Below, one piece after another: positions 51,128-60,183 of a stretch of DNA of 64,000 nt; positions within the stretch are counted from its first letter, which is position 1; the number at the start of each line of letters is the position of its first letter. Source of the DNA: Rhodocyclaceae bacterium (GTDB taxonomy: Bacteria; Pseudomonadota; Gammaproteobacteria; Burkholderiales; Rhodocyclaceae); NCBI GenBank assembly GCA_016791105.1, contig JAEUNM010000110.1, positions 1 through 64,000 on the forward strand, given 5' to 3'. The notes beneath the pieces were generated by a model, which searched no databases, was not told the origin of the DNA, and saw only the letters and a list, made by a program, of their open reading frames with translations. The position numbers and the translations under genes were made by a program.

Positions 51128-53950
51128 TCAAGTCCCGAGGCTTAATCCTGCCGGTAGTTGTTCGCCAAACTGTTCGCTTCTTTCGCTATCGCTAACGGGG
51201 CAATAGTCGGCAACGACCTGAATCTGTTCGGGGCGTGCCTGTTCGCGCCTGAGTTTTTCCAGCACCCGCGCGCGGGTGTCGTCCTGCACGTCTATGGCGC
51301 GGTCGCGCGTGAGGCGGCAGGCGGCGGCGAATATGGCGTTTAGTCCTTCCAGTCCGCTCTTGCGCCATTCCATATCGGCGGCGCGGCGGAACCATTGTTC
51401 GACCGCCGTGGCCGGCAGTACCACGTCCGCCGCCGCATACAGCGGCACGCGCGCACACAGCCGCGCCAGAGCCCAGAAAAATTCCGGCTGGCGCGCCGCA
51501 TGGCCTTTCAGTACGCGGCCGAACAGCCATTCCGCCAGTTCCTGTTTGCGTGCCGGCGCAACCCGCTCCAGGCTGCCGGCCAGGCGCACGGCTTCGACAT
51601 TGCCGCCGGCTGCTTTCAACTGCGGCAGTGCGGCGGCGAACAGGCGTTCCTGCTGGTCGGCCGACAAGCCGCCGGCAGTGCGCCGCCACATCATGTGCCA
51701 GTTCGCCAGGGCACTTTTTTCCTTGCGGTGGGCCAGGCCCAAATCCATGCATTCCCAAAGCTGGGCCATGCGCCAGGGGTCTAGGTCGGCGCCATAGCCC
51801 GGGCGCAGCAACAGTCCGGCCAGGTAAAGCCAGGTCGTTTCGTGCGCCAGCGAGCGGCTGCGGCGCGTAATGCCCGGGTAGAGCGCCGGCCACAGGCCGC
51901 GCAGCAAGGACAGGTTCCACGCCTCGCGCGGCTGGCCGAGCAGGCGTTCCAGTTCGCGCGGCAAAGTTTTGACGTTGTCGCGCGGATCCGGCGCCTGTTT
52001 GCGGCCGTAAAACTTCTCGATTGCGGCTGTCGCGGCGGCAATATTTACGCCGCGCATTTCTGCCGGCTGCGGCGCGCTTTCCGCGCCAGGCGCGGGCGTC
52101 GCGGCGGCTTGCGGCTTGCGCAGATTGAATTCGAGCTGCCAGCGCCGCGCGAATTCGCTGCTGTGCAAAGCCAGTTGCAATACGCCCAGTTCGGTCAGTT
52201 CCGCTTCCAGTTGCACGCTCGCGCGCTGGCCTGCACCTGCGCGCAGATCGGAACTGCCGGCGTCCACCAGCAAGGTGGTGAATAGAGGGGGTAAGGCGTG
52301 GAAATCGGTTTCGTTGAGCGGCACCAGGGCGCCCGGTGCATCCTGCTTGCGGCAGTTGGAGGTGTAGGCGGTAAAGCGCACCGGGCGGTTCAGCGTCGCG
52401 TCGAAACTGGGCGCGGCCAGCCGCAAATGGCCGCCTTCTTCGAAACCTTGCGGCAGCACGCATACCAGATTCGGCAGCGCGGCGCCCGCCTCGCGGGCCA
52501 GTTCCAGATACACGCTGCGCGCATAGCCGCCACGGATGCGTGTTTTTGACTGCGCTGCAAGTTGCGCGTAGCGCGCCGCGCCCAGGGCGATGGCAAGGCT
52601 CATGTCGGCCAGCGCGAGCTGCGCCGGGCGGCGGCCCTGCCAGTTTGCGATGATGTCGGTAAGGCGCTGCTGCAAGCGTGCCGGCCGCAAACTGCCACCG
52701 GCGTACAGCACCGCGTCGATTTCGCGGCCGCGTAGAAATCCGGCCAGATGGCGGCTTACGGCGCTGTCGGCGGCGTAGGGCAGGCCGATTTCGCGCAGGC
52801 CGGCGGCGCGCCGCTGCGGTCCCTGGCCGGCCGGCGTATGCGGGAAAAATCCGTCCAGCAAGGCCGTGCGCACGCTTGCGGCGTCGAGTTCGGCCGACAG
52901 CGCGGAGGCGAACAGATTGGCGCCCGCGCCGGGCACCGATACGTGCAGCGCGCCGCCGGCCGAGGCTTCGTCCGCCAGCAGGCGTTCTTTGAGGCGGCGT
53001 GCCTGCGGCAACAGGTGTTGCCATTGCCGGCGCCCCAGGCGGGTATCGCTGTCGCCCAACAGCGCGCGTTCCGCCAGGTGGGCCAGGGCCAGATCGAGGT
53101 TGTCCCCACCCAGCAGCAGGTGATCGCTGGCGGCGATGCGTTCGATCTGCGGCTCGGCGCGGGCGGAACTTTGCGGCGCGATGCGGAACAGGCTGAAATC
53201 TGTGGTGCCGCCGCCCATATCGACCACCAGCACGCTTTGTTCAGATTGCGCGAGCGCCGGCAGCGCCTCCAGCAGGCGCGCGGCGGCGGGGCGCGCCGTG
53301 CCGTCTGTGGCGGACTCCGCCAGCCAGGCGTAGAACGCCGCCTGTGGTTCTTCGAGCAGGCGCAGGTCGGCCGGATAGCCGGCCAGTTCCGCGGCCTTGC
53401 GGGTCAAGGCCTGCGCCCCTTCGTCGAACGAAGCCGGCACGGTAATCACGATTTTCTGGCGCGCAAACGCGCACTCCGCGTTGCCGCGCGCAAAGGCGTG
53501 GTCCCAGGCCTGTTGCAGATATTGCAGATAGGCCGCACTGGCTTCGACGGGGGATAGTTTCAGGTTATCCGCAATGTCATCGGACGCGAAAGGCAGGATT
53601 TGCGCTTCGCGGTCTATGCCGCCGTGGGCCAGCCAGGATTTGGCGGAGTGGATCACCCGGCCCGGGGCGTCGTCCAGCCGGTCGCGCGCCAGCATGCCGA
53701 CGAAATAGCCGGTCGGCTCGGCTTCGGCATTGCCACTGAAGGGGTCGAGCTGGCCGCGCGCCATTTCGGCAGGTGTGACGAAATAAAAACAGGAGGGTAA
53801 GAGCGGCAGGTCGACCACGCTGTCGGTGGATGCCGCCTGTGGCAGCGCCAGGGCTTGGGCGCCTGCGTGCCGGCCGCCAAGTTCGGTATAGGCCAGCACG
53901 CAATTGGTGGTGCCCAGATCGATCCCTATGGCGTAGCGCGCGGCGCTCAT
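51128..53950 (-). CDS. Divergent Hsp70/DnaK-family protein (940 aa)
   Basis: Starts with the Hsp70 phosphate-1 motif IGIDLGTTN (8-16) and contains VVDMGGGTTDFSLF, a GGDNLDLALAHLAERA segment and a VLYAGGSLRPARL phosphate-2 region, so the nucleotide-binding half is recognisable. The C-terminal ~300 residues are not the usual substrate-binding domain but an uncharacterised helical region, reminiscent of the DUF3731/'DNA-K-related' subgroup. Client unknown; no DnaJ or GrpE is adjacent. Confidence 0.85.
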   Translation of the reverse strand: MSAARYAIGIDLGTTNCVLAYTELGGRHAGAQALALPQAASTDSVVDLPLLPSCFYFVTPAEMARGQLDPFSGNAEAEPTGYFVGMLARDRLDDAPGRVIHSAKSWLAHGGIDREAQILPFASDDIADNLKLSPVEASAAYLQYLQQAWDHAFARGNAECAFARQKIVITVPASFDEGAQALTRKAAELAGYPADLRLLEEPQAAFYAWLAESATDGTARPAAARLLEALPALAQSEQSVLVVDMGGGTTDFSLFRIAPQSSARAEPQIERIAASDHLLLGGDNLDLALAHLAERALLGDSDTRLGRRQWQHLLPQARRLKERLLADEASAGGALHVSVPGAGANLFASALSAELDAASVRTALLDGFFPHTPAGQGPQRRAAGLREIGLPYAADSAVSRHLAGFLRGREIDAVLYAGGSLRPARLQQRLTDIIANWQGRRPAQLALADMSLAIALGAARYAQLAAQSKTRIRGGYARSVYLELAREAGAALPNLVCVLPQGFEEGGHLRLAAPSFDATLNRPVRFTAYTSNCRKQDAPGALVPLNETDFHALPPLFTTLLVDAGSSDLRAGAGQRASVQLEAELTELGVLQLALHSSEFARRWQLEFNLRKPQAAATPAPGAESAPQPAEMRGVNIAAATAAIEKFYGRKQAPDPRDNVKTLPRELERLLGQPREAWNLSLLRGLWPALYPGITRRSRSLAHETTWLYLAGLLLRPGYGADLDPWRMAQLWECMDLGLAHRKEKSALANWHMMWRRTAGGLSADQQERLFAAALPQLKAAGGNVEAVRLAGSLERVAPARKQELAEWLFGRVLKGHAARQPEFFWALARLCARVPLYAAADVVLPATAVEQWFRRAADMEWRKSGLEGLNAIFAAACRLTRDRAIDVQDDTRARVLEKLRREQARPEQIQVVADYCPVSDSERSEQFGEQLPAGLSLGT

Positions 53951-54192
53951 GGGCGAGGCGGCCGCAGCGGGGGCGCTGCAAGCGGGAAATCGATCTGCGT
54001 ATTGAGGGGCATGGGCTTGCGCTTCGATCTGCCAAAACCCGGATCATAGAACGCAATGCCCGCCATGCCGAGCCGGAATGCCTGCCGCAGCCGCGCGAGC
54101 GTATATTCGGCCCTTGCGCGAGGTGGCCTGCCGAGGCGGCAGTGGCGGGGCGCAAGGCCTGCACGCAGCAAAACCAAGGAGGAGAACAATCC

Positions 54193-54837
54193 ATGCAACA
54201 AATACTGGTTTATGGCGATTCCCTGTCCTGGGGCATCATCCCCGGCACACGCGCTCGCCACCCGTTTGACGTGCGCTGGCCCGGCGTGCTGGAAGCGGGG
54301 CTCAAGGCGCGCGGCGGTGCGGTGCGGGTGATCGAAGATTGCCTGAACGGCCGCCGCACGGTGTGGGAAGACCCCTTCAAAGCCGGCCGCAAGGGGCTGG
54401 AAGGGCTGGCGCAGCGCATGGAGGTAAATTCCCCGCTGGCACTCCTGATTCTGATGCTGGGCAGTAATGATTTCCAGTCCATGCATCCGCACAACGCCTG
54501 GCATTCGTCGCAGGGCATGGCTAGCCTGGTGCAGGCCGTGCGGCAGGCGCCGATAGAGCCGGGCATGCCGGTGCCGCCCATCCTGATCGTGGCGCCGCCG
54601 GCCATACAGACGCCGCGCGGCACCATTGCGCCCAAATTTGCCGGCGGCGAACACAAGTGCGTGGGCCTCGCCGCCGCGCTGCAGGAAGTGGCGGCCAGCC
54701 TGAACTGCGCCTATTTCGACGCAAATAGCGTGATCCGCACCAGCCCCGTGGATGGCGTGCATCTGGATGCCGAACAGCACGTAGCGCTGGGGCGGGCGCT
54801 GGTCGCGCCGGTGGCCAAGCTGCTGGAGACGGCTTGA
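54193..54837 (+). CDS. SGNH-hydrolase-type esterase (GDSL family)
   Basis: 214 aa, ATG preceded by a strong AAGGAGGAG site. Blocks I YGDSLSWG (catalytic Ser10), III GSND (90-93) and V DGVHLD (Asp187, His190) are intact. No signal peptide is visible, so it is probably cytosolic. Close relatives are arylesterase/acyltransferase-like; substrate unknown. It is divergent from the Hsp70-like gene and convergent with rmuC. Confidence 0.9.
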   Translation: MQQILVYGDSLSWGIIPGTRARHPFDVRWPGVLEAGLKARGGAVRVIEDCLNGRRTVWEDPFKAGRKGLEGLAQRMEVNSPLALLILMLGSNDFQSMHPHNAWHSSQGMASLVQAVRQAPIEPGMPVPPILIVAPPAIQTPRGTIAPKFAGGEHKCVGLAAALQEVAASLNCAYFDANSVIRTSPVDGVHLDAEQHVALGRALVAPVAKLLETA

Positions 54838-54905
54838 TCGGGCCGTAAAGGCTGCGCCTGAATCTGACTAAGCAGAACCAATTAGTTCATTTTTGCGGTG
54901 TCCGG

Positions 54906-56402
54906 CTAAGGCAGCCGCCGCTCGCTTGCGCCGTCCTCATCGCGCGCCGCCAGATCGGCGGTCGCGCCCGGCATGGTTCGTGCCGGTTTTACGCCCAATT
55001 CTTTCAGCATTTCCGCCTGGCGTATCACGTTGCCCTTGTTGCGGGCCAGTTTGTCGCGCGCGGCGTCGAAACTTTCCTGTGCCTGTTTCAGCCGCTCGCC
55101 CAGTTTTTCCATGTCGGCCACGAATCCGCACAGGCGGTCGTACAGTTCCGCGCCACGCCGGGCGATGTCCTGCGCATTGCGGTTTTGCGCCTCCTGGCGC
55201 CACAAATGGGCCACCGTCCGCACCACGAACAAGAGCGTGGACGGGCTCACCAGCAGCACGTTGCGCTGCCAGGCGGTCATGAATAATTCGCGGTCCTGGC
55301 TCACGGCCAGCATGAATGCCGGTTCCACGGGCAGGAACATCAGTACGAAGTCCGCCGTCGTGCCGGGGTACAGGTTCTGATAATTGCGTTCGGCCAGGCC
55401 TTTCACGTGCGCGCGCACGGAATCGAGGTGGCGCCGCAGGGCCTGCTCGCGCCCTGCGTCGTCCTCAGCCGTCGCGTAATCTTCGTAAGCCGCCAGGGAC
55501 ACCTTGGCGTCCACGATGAGGCAGCGGTTTTCCGGCAGGCGCAACACCACGTCGGGCTGCGCGCGGCTGCCGTCCTCGCGCGTGTGACTGAGCTGAACTT
55601 CGTACTCTTCGCCACGCCGCAGGCCGGACGCTTCCAGCACCCGCTCCAGTACCAGTTCGCCCCAGGTGCCCTGCGTCTTGCTCGACCCCTTGAGCGCCTG
55701 CGTGAGGTTTTTGGCGTCGCCGGCGAGCGTTTGATTCAATTCCATGAGCTGGCGCAATTGTTCCGCCAGCGCGCTGCGGTCCTTGCCGTCGCGTGCATGG
55801 ACCGCATCCACGCGCGCCTGAAATTCGCTGATGCGCTGGCGCAGGGGCTCCAGCAACTGGCCTAAATTGGCCTGATTCTGTTCGGTAAAGCGGCGCGACT
55901 TATCTTCGAGTATGTCGCCGGCCAGGGCTTTGAATTGGTCCGTCAGTTCGCGTCTGGCCTCAGCCAGCAGGGCGAGCTTTTGTTCCGACTGTTCGCGCTC
56001 GGCGGCGAGCAGGCTGGTCGCCTCGGCGAGCCTGGCTTGCAATTCGGCGTTTTGCGCAGAAAGCCCCCGCTGCCGGTCGGATTCGGCTTCGAGTGCAAGC
56101 TTCAGTTCTTCGCGCGCGGCGCGTTCGCCATTCAGTTGCGCGCCGGCTTCGGCGAGGCGGGTGCGTAAATCCGTCATATCATCCGCCAGATCGTCCCGTC
56201 GCGCTTCCGCCGCGCGCAACTGCTGCTGCAGGCCGGCAAGTTGCGCCGCACGCTCGGACAGTGCGGCAATCTGGGCGGCGCTTTCGGCCTCGCGCCGCGC
56301 CGCGGCCAGTTCGGCGCGCGTGCGCGCGGCCAGCCAAGCGGCGATTGCGCCGGCAGCCAAGCCCGTAGCGAGCCAGAGAACATTCAAATAAAGCGTATCC
56401 AT
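54906..56402 (-). CDS. rmuC: RmuC, DNA recombination-limiting protein
   Basis: 498 aa from the ATG at 56402. An N-terminal membrane helix (~4-24) is followed by a long coiled coil (~25-180) and the RmuC nuclease-like core: QGTWGELVLERVLEASGLR, YEVQLSHTREDGSRAQPDVV, RCLIVDAKVSLAAYEDY, FVLMFLPVEPAF, LLVSPSTLLFVVRTV. RmuC limits inversions at short inverted repeats in E. coli, which is noteworthy in a repeat-rich region. Confidence 0.93.
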   Translation of the reverse strand: MDTLYLNVLWLATGLAAGAIAAWLAARTRAELAAARREAESAAQIAALSERAAQLAGLQQQLRAAEARRDDLADDMTDLRTRLAEAGAQLNGERAAREELKLALEAESDRQRGLSAQNAELQARLAEATSLLAAEREQSEQKLALLAEARRELTDQFKALAGDILEDKSRRFTEQNQANLGQLLEPLRQRISEFQARVDAVHARDGKDRSALAEQLRQLMELNQTLAGDAKNLTQALKGSSKTQGTWGELVLERVLEASGLRRGEEYEVQLSHTREDGSRAQPDVVLRLPENRCLIVDAKVSLAAYEDYATAEDDAGREQALRRHLDSVRAHVKGLAERNYQNLYPGTTADFVLMFLPVEPAFMLAVSQDRELFMTAWQRNVLLVSPSTLLFVVRTVAHLWRQEAQNRNAQDIARRGAELYDRLCGFVADMEKLGERLKQAQESFDAARDKLARNKGNVIRQAEMLKELGVKPARTMPGATADLAARDEDGASERRLP

Positions 56403-56630
56403 TTCGTGCGGCGTCCGCCATGCAAGCGGGCGCGATTGTCGCACCTCGCAGTTGGGGCGTCACGCGGCTGCCGCGTGCGATAGGCCAGTCCGGGAACGAC
56501 CCGACGCGCCCGCGAGAATCGCGGCTGACCGAGTATCGGCAGGCATCGGGCTGCTTGCCCAATGCCGTCAAGTCAAGGACAGGCCGGCGCGCCAGGCAAA
56601 AAAGATATGGACGGAAAGTAAAGAAATACG

Positions 56631-56790
56631 GCCCTCTTACCCAGCCCCTCTGTCATTTGCGCAGGCGAAGGGCCGCGCCGTGCGTCACTGCCGCGTCGAA
56701 CACCCGTCCGACGTCGGCGATGCTTTGCAGCACCCGACGCGCCGTCGCCCCTCGCCCGCTCTTGCGCGAGAGGGGAGGGGGTGAGGGAAA
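56631..56790. repeat. Intergenic element with degenerate inverted ends
   Basis: In the 640-bp gap between rmuC and pilE, CCCTCTTACCCAGCCCCTCT (56632-56651) is a degenerate complement of AGAGGGGAGGGGGTGAGGG (56770-56788), and a CTCTTGCGCGAG stem lies beside the second end. Such 'AGAGGGGAGGGGGTGAGGG' elements recur in many GC-rich genomes, as I recall. Nothing else is recognisable in the gap; no convincing pilE promoter was found. Confidence 0.5.
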
Positions 56791-57042
56791 TCTGACCTTT
56801 AGATCGACCTACGATCGTGACTTAACGGCAGTGGCTTCGTGGCTGTCCCGTGCCGCTCGGGCATTCATGCCGTCCGTCGGCACATACGTCCGTTCATCTT
56901 CACGCCGGATTCGGGTCATATGGGCGAAAGCCGCGCCATTACTGGGATTGCCCGGCTTGCCGAGGCATCCGCGCGGCGCCGGCTGGCACCGCCTGCCCTG
57001 CCACCGTCTAAAGAAACATCGCGCACTGCCGTTCTGTGCCGC

Positions 57043-57531
57043 ATGAATACGAATTCCCCGACTTGGCCAGGGCGCGCGCCAGACGCGCGCCGCGGGCACT
57101 ACTGCGCGAAAAAATCCTGGCGCGGATTCACGCTGATCGAATTGATGATCGCTGTCGCCGTGATCGGCGTTATTGCCGCCATCGCCTACCCGAATTATTC
57201 CCAGTACGTGTTGCGCTCGAATCGATCGGCTGCCCAGCAATTCATGATGGACGTGGCGGCGCGCGAACAGCAATTGCTGCTGGACCTGCGCCAATACGTG
57301 GCGGTCGCTGCCAGTGCCGATTTCCCGAACGGGCCGACAGCCGGGAGTCCGGGGCTCAATCTCGGCGTGCCTTCCACCACCAGCGGCAAATACACCTTTG
57401 CCGTTACGGTCAATAACGCGGCCACACCGCCCACATTCACCGTTACCGCGACCGCCACCGGCTCGCAAACATCCGACGGCAATTTGACGCTGGACGCGTC
57501 CGGCACCAAATCGCCCAGCAACAAGTGGTGA
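57043..57531 (+). CDS. pilE: PilE-like type IV minor pilin
   Basis: 162 aa from the ATG at 57043. The prepilin cleavage site SWRG|FTLIEL follows an unusually long, basic leader of ~28 residues; the N-terminal helix is ...VIAAIAYPNYSQYV. The globular half is Thr/Ala-rich. In this cluster PilE-like minor pilins prime pilus assembly together with FimT, PilV, PilW and PilX. It opens the operon. Confidence 0.88.
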   Translation: MNTNSPTWPGRAPDARRGHYCAKKSWRGFTLIELMIAVAVIGVIAAIAYPNYSQYVLRSNRSAAQQFMMDVAAREQQLLLDLRQYVAVAASADFPNGPTAGSPGLNLGVPSTTSGKYTFAVTVNNAATPPTFTVTATATGSQTSDGNLTLDASGTKSPSNKW

Positions 57532-57535
57532 AAGC

Positions 57536-58021
57536 ATGAATACGATGCCTCGCCGCAGCCGCGGCTTTACCCTGGTCGAACTGATGGCCACGCTGGTCGT
57601 GGCCGGCATACTGGTCACCATGGCGGTGCCGGCCCTGAGCAATTTGCTGAATAACCAGCGCGTCAAGACCGCCTCGTTCGACCTTTATACCGCTTTGACC
57701 TATGCGCGCAGCGAAGCGGTGAAGCGCAACACCGACGTCAAGGTTGCTCCGAACGGCACCACATGGAGTAGCGGCTGGCGAGTGCTGGATGGCTCAAATA
57801 CCGTGCTGCGCAGCTGGTCCGGCGTGCCCTCCAACCTCGCCGTGAGCGAGCTGGGCAACGCGACGATCATTACCTATACCCACGACGGCCGCATGCCGGT
57901 CGGCACGGCTCAGGCCAGGTTTCAGATCGGTGCCGCCAATTCGCAACAGACTGTCGCGAGCCGCTGCATCCAGGTGGACCTGAGTGGCCGGCCCTCGACT
58001 CAAAGCGGGGGCTGCTCGTAG
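57536..58021 (+). CDS. fimT: FimT/GspH-like minor pilin
   Basis: 161 aa. Prepilin site RSRG|FTLVEL after a 10-residue leader, then the GspH/FimT pattern (ALSNLLNNQRVKTASFDLYTALTYARSEAVKR). FimT can bind DNA for natural transformation in some bacteria. Only 4 nt follow the pilE stop; its stop TAG shares a base with the GTG of pilV. Confidence 0.9.
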   Translation: MNTMPRRSRGFTLVELMATLVVAGILVTMAVPALSNLLNNQRVKTASFDLYTALTYARSEAVKRNTDVKVAPNGTTWSSGWRVLDGSNTVLRSWSGVPSNLAVSELGNATIITYTHDGRMPVGTAQARFQIGAANSQQTVASRCIQVDLSGRPSTQSGGCS

Positions 58022-58563
58022 TGGCAGCGTTTAGTCCATCTCGGCAGCACGGCGTCACGCTGATCGAAGTATTGGTTACGCTGGTGCTGCTGCTGGTCGG
58101 CCTGCTCGGCTTGGCGGCGCTGCAAAACCGCGCACACATGCTGGAAACCGAGTCTTACCAGCGCGAACAGGCGCTGGTGCTGCTGCGCGACATCGCCACC
58201 CGTATCAGTGCCAATCGCGCCAACGCCGTCAACTATGTGACGGCGGCCGCACTCGGTACGAGTTCGACCATAGACTGCAGCGCGCCGGCCACCATGGCGG
58301 ATACCGATCTGTGCCAATGGGACCAGGATCTAAAGGGCGCGGCAGAAACTTTGGGTACTGCCCGGGTGGGCGCCATGATAGGCGCGCGGGGTTGCGTTTC
58401 CAGCCCGGCGACCGACCAGTACCTGATACAGGTGGTTTGGCAAGGCCTGGTCGCCACCTCGGCGCCGCCCGCTTCGGTCACTTGCGGAGCGGGACTATAC
58501 GGTACGGACAGTTTTCGCCGCGCGGTCACCTCGGTGGTCCAGATTGGCGTATTGAGTCCCTGA
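58021..58563 (+). CDS. pilV: PilV-like minor pilin
   Basis: 180 aa with GTG start overlapping fimT (TAGTG). Prepilin site RQHG|VTLIEVLVTL and PilV features (LLLVGLLGLAALQ, ETESYQREQALVLLRDIATRI). Several cysteines in the C-terminal half. Minor pilins form a tip/priming complex with PilY1. Confidence 0.88.
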   Translation: MAAFSPSRQHGVTLIEVLVTLVLLLVGLLGLAALQNRAHMLETESYQREQALVLLRDIATRISANRANAVNYVTAAALGTSSTIDCSAPATMADTDLCQWDQDLKGAAETLGTARVGAMIGARGCVSSPATDQYLIQVVWQGLVATSAPPASVTCGAGLYGTDSFRRAVTSVVQIGVLSP

Positions 58564-58566
58564 ATC

Positions 58567-59652
58567 ATGCCGGCCCCATTTTCCGTTTCCAAGTACGGCT
58601 ACTCAGGTCACGCGGTGGCCGGTTTCGCTCGCAGCATTCATTTGCAGCGCGGGCTGTCACTGATCGAGTTGATGGTTGCGATCACCATCAGTCTGCTGCT
58701 GCTGACCGGCCTGACGTCGATTTACTTGAGCAATAGTCGCAGCCGCAGTGAGCTGGACAAATCGACCCGCCAGATCGAAAACGGGCGCTATGCGATGGAA
58801 CTGCTTTCCGACGACATACGCCACGCCGGATTTTACGGGCCGATGACGACCGCACCGAGCCTGCCCGCAAGCATTACCGCTTTGCCTGACCCCTGCTACA
58901 CGGCACTGGATGGCAGTGCGGACGATTTGCAGTCTGCACTAGGCCTGCCCCTGCAGGGCTATGCCGGGACGACGACGGCGGCAGCACTGGATACCAAACT
59001 GGGCTGCCTTAAAACGGCGGCCGTAGGATACAAGCCCAATACCGCGGTGATGGTGGTGCGTCGCATAGCTACCACGGCGGGATTGTCGGCGAGCAATTAC
59101 AACATGCAGGTCAGTTCCTGTCCCGGCGACCCTGCGCCGGGCTGGATTCTGTCGAAAACCTCGACCGACTTTACGCTGCACAAAAATGCGTCGCCGGGCT
59201 GCACGCCAATTTCGGGCGCGCCGACGGCCGACATCGTTCCGTATTTCGTGCACATTTATTACGTCAGCACCTGCAGCGGAACCGACTGCACGGCAGCCGG
59301 TGCAGTCGCCGTTCCGACCTTGAAGCGCATTGAACTGGGAACGACTGCCATGAGTGCCCCGGTCCCGCTGGTGGACGGCATAGAAAATCTTCAGTTCGAA
59401 TATGGCGTGGATAATACCAATGACGGTGCGCCGGACGTCTACATGTCCGCACCCGCGTTCGCAGATTGGCGCAATGTAATGAGCGTGCGCGTGAGCTTGC
59501 TGTCGCGCAGTTCAGAACCCACAACTGGCTATACGGACGCAAAAGCTTACCAGATCGGCCCCGTCACGGTGGCTGCGTCCGGCGATAGTTATAAGCGCCA
59601 CGCCTACAGCGAACTGGTGCGCCTCAATAATCCGGCCGGGAGGCGCGAATGA
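58567..59652 (+). CDS. pilW: PilW-like minor pilin
   Basis: 361 aa, the normal length for PilW. Prepilin site LQRG|LSLIELMVAI after a ~29-residue leader, then IENGRYAMELLSDDIRHAGFYGPM, a PilW signature. The C-terminal part has SVRVSLLSRSSEPTTGYTD. It overlaps pilX by 4 nt (ATGA). Confidence 0.92.
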   Translation: MPAPFSVSKYGYSGHAVAGFARSIHLQRGLSLIELMVAITISLLLLTGLTSIYLSNSRSRSELDKSTRQIENGRYAMELLSDDIRHAGFYGPMTTAPSLPASITALPDPCYTALDGSADDLQSALGLPLQGYAGTTTAAALDTKLGCLKTAAVGYKPNTAVMVVRRIATTAGLSASNYNMQVSSCPGDPAPGWILSKTSTDFTLHKNASPGCTPISGAPTADIVPYFVHIYYVSTCSGTDCTAAGAVAVPTLKRIELGTTAMSAPVPLVDGIENLQFEYGVDNTNDGAPDVYMSAPAFADWRNVMSVRVSLLSRSSEPTTGYTDAKAYQIGPVTVAASGDSYKRHAYSELVRLNNPAGRRE

Positions 59653-60158
59653 AAAATATCGCCCGGCGCGGCTTTCAGTCACAGCGCGGCGTGACCCTGG
59701 TGGTCGCGCTGCTCATGCTCATCATCATCACCGTGGTGGTGGTATCGGCCATCAATAGCAGCACCATCAACCTGCGCATCGCCGGCAATGCCCAGATACG
59801 CGACGAGGCGCGCTATGCCGCGCAGCAGGCGATAGAACAGTTCATCAGCAGCTATTCCAAATTCTATCCGGCGCCCGCCGATGTCGTCACGACGGTCCCA
59901 ATCGATATCAATCGCGATGGCACGACCGATTACACCGTGTCCATCCCGCGCCCCAAGTGTGTGCGGGTAAGTCAACAAATACCGCCCCGCACCTTGCAGT
60001 GCGCGAGCGGGGCGCGCTCCAACCTGTATTGCTGGGATTCCGTCTGGGAAGTGACGGCCACCGCGACCGACACCAATAGCGGTGTGTCGCAAACCGTCAC
60101 CCAGGGCGTATCGGTAACTTTCGACCCGCTGTTCCTGCCTTCGTCGGCGGGATGCTGA
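59649..60158 (+). CDS. pilX: PilX-like minor pilin
   Basis: 169 aa. Prepilin-like site SQRG|VTLVVALLML, lacking the Glu5 of major pilins as is usual in PilX, then AGNAQIRDEARYAAQQAIEQF, a PilX hallmark. A cysteine-containing C-terminal region follows. It precedes pilY1 by 25 nt. Confidence 0.9.
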   Translation: MKNIARRGFQSQRGVTLVVALLMLIIITVVVVSAINSSTINLRIAGNAQIRDEARYAAQQAIEQFISSYSKFYPAPADVVTTVPIDINRDGTTDYTVSIPRPKCVRVSQQIPPRTLQCASGARSNLYCWDSVWEVTATATDTNSGVSQTVTQGVSVTFDPLFLPSSAGC

Positions 60159-60183
60159 GCATCGTTCCAAACGGGGAAGCATC

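Noticed and set aside
53830-54837. SGNH hydrolase starting at 53830
   Set aside because: The extension overlaps the divergent Hsp70-like gene; the strong AAGGAGGAG and GDSL start match the ATG at 54193.
56800-57042. Sigma54-type GG/GC promoter for pilE
   Set aside because: A TGGCAC occurs, but the GC at the correct 10-nt spacing is missing.
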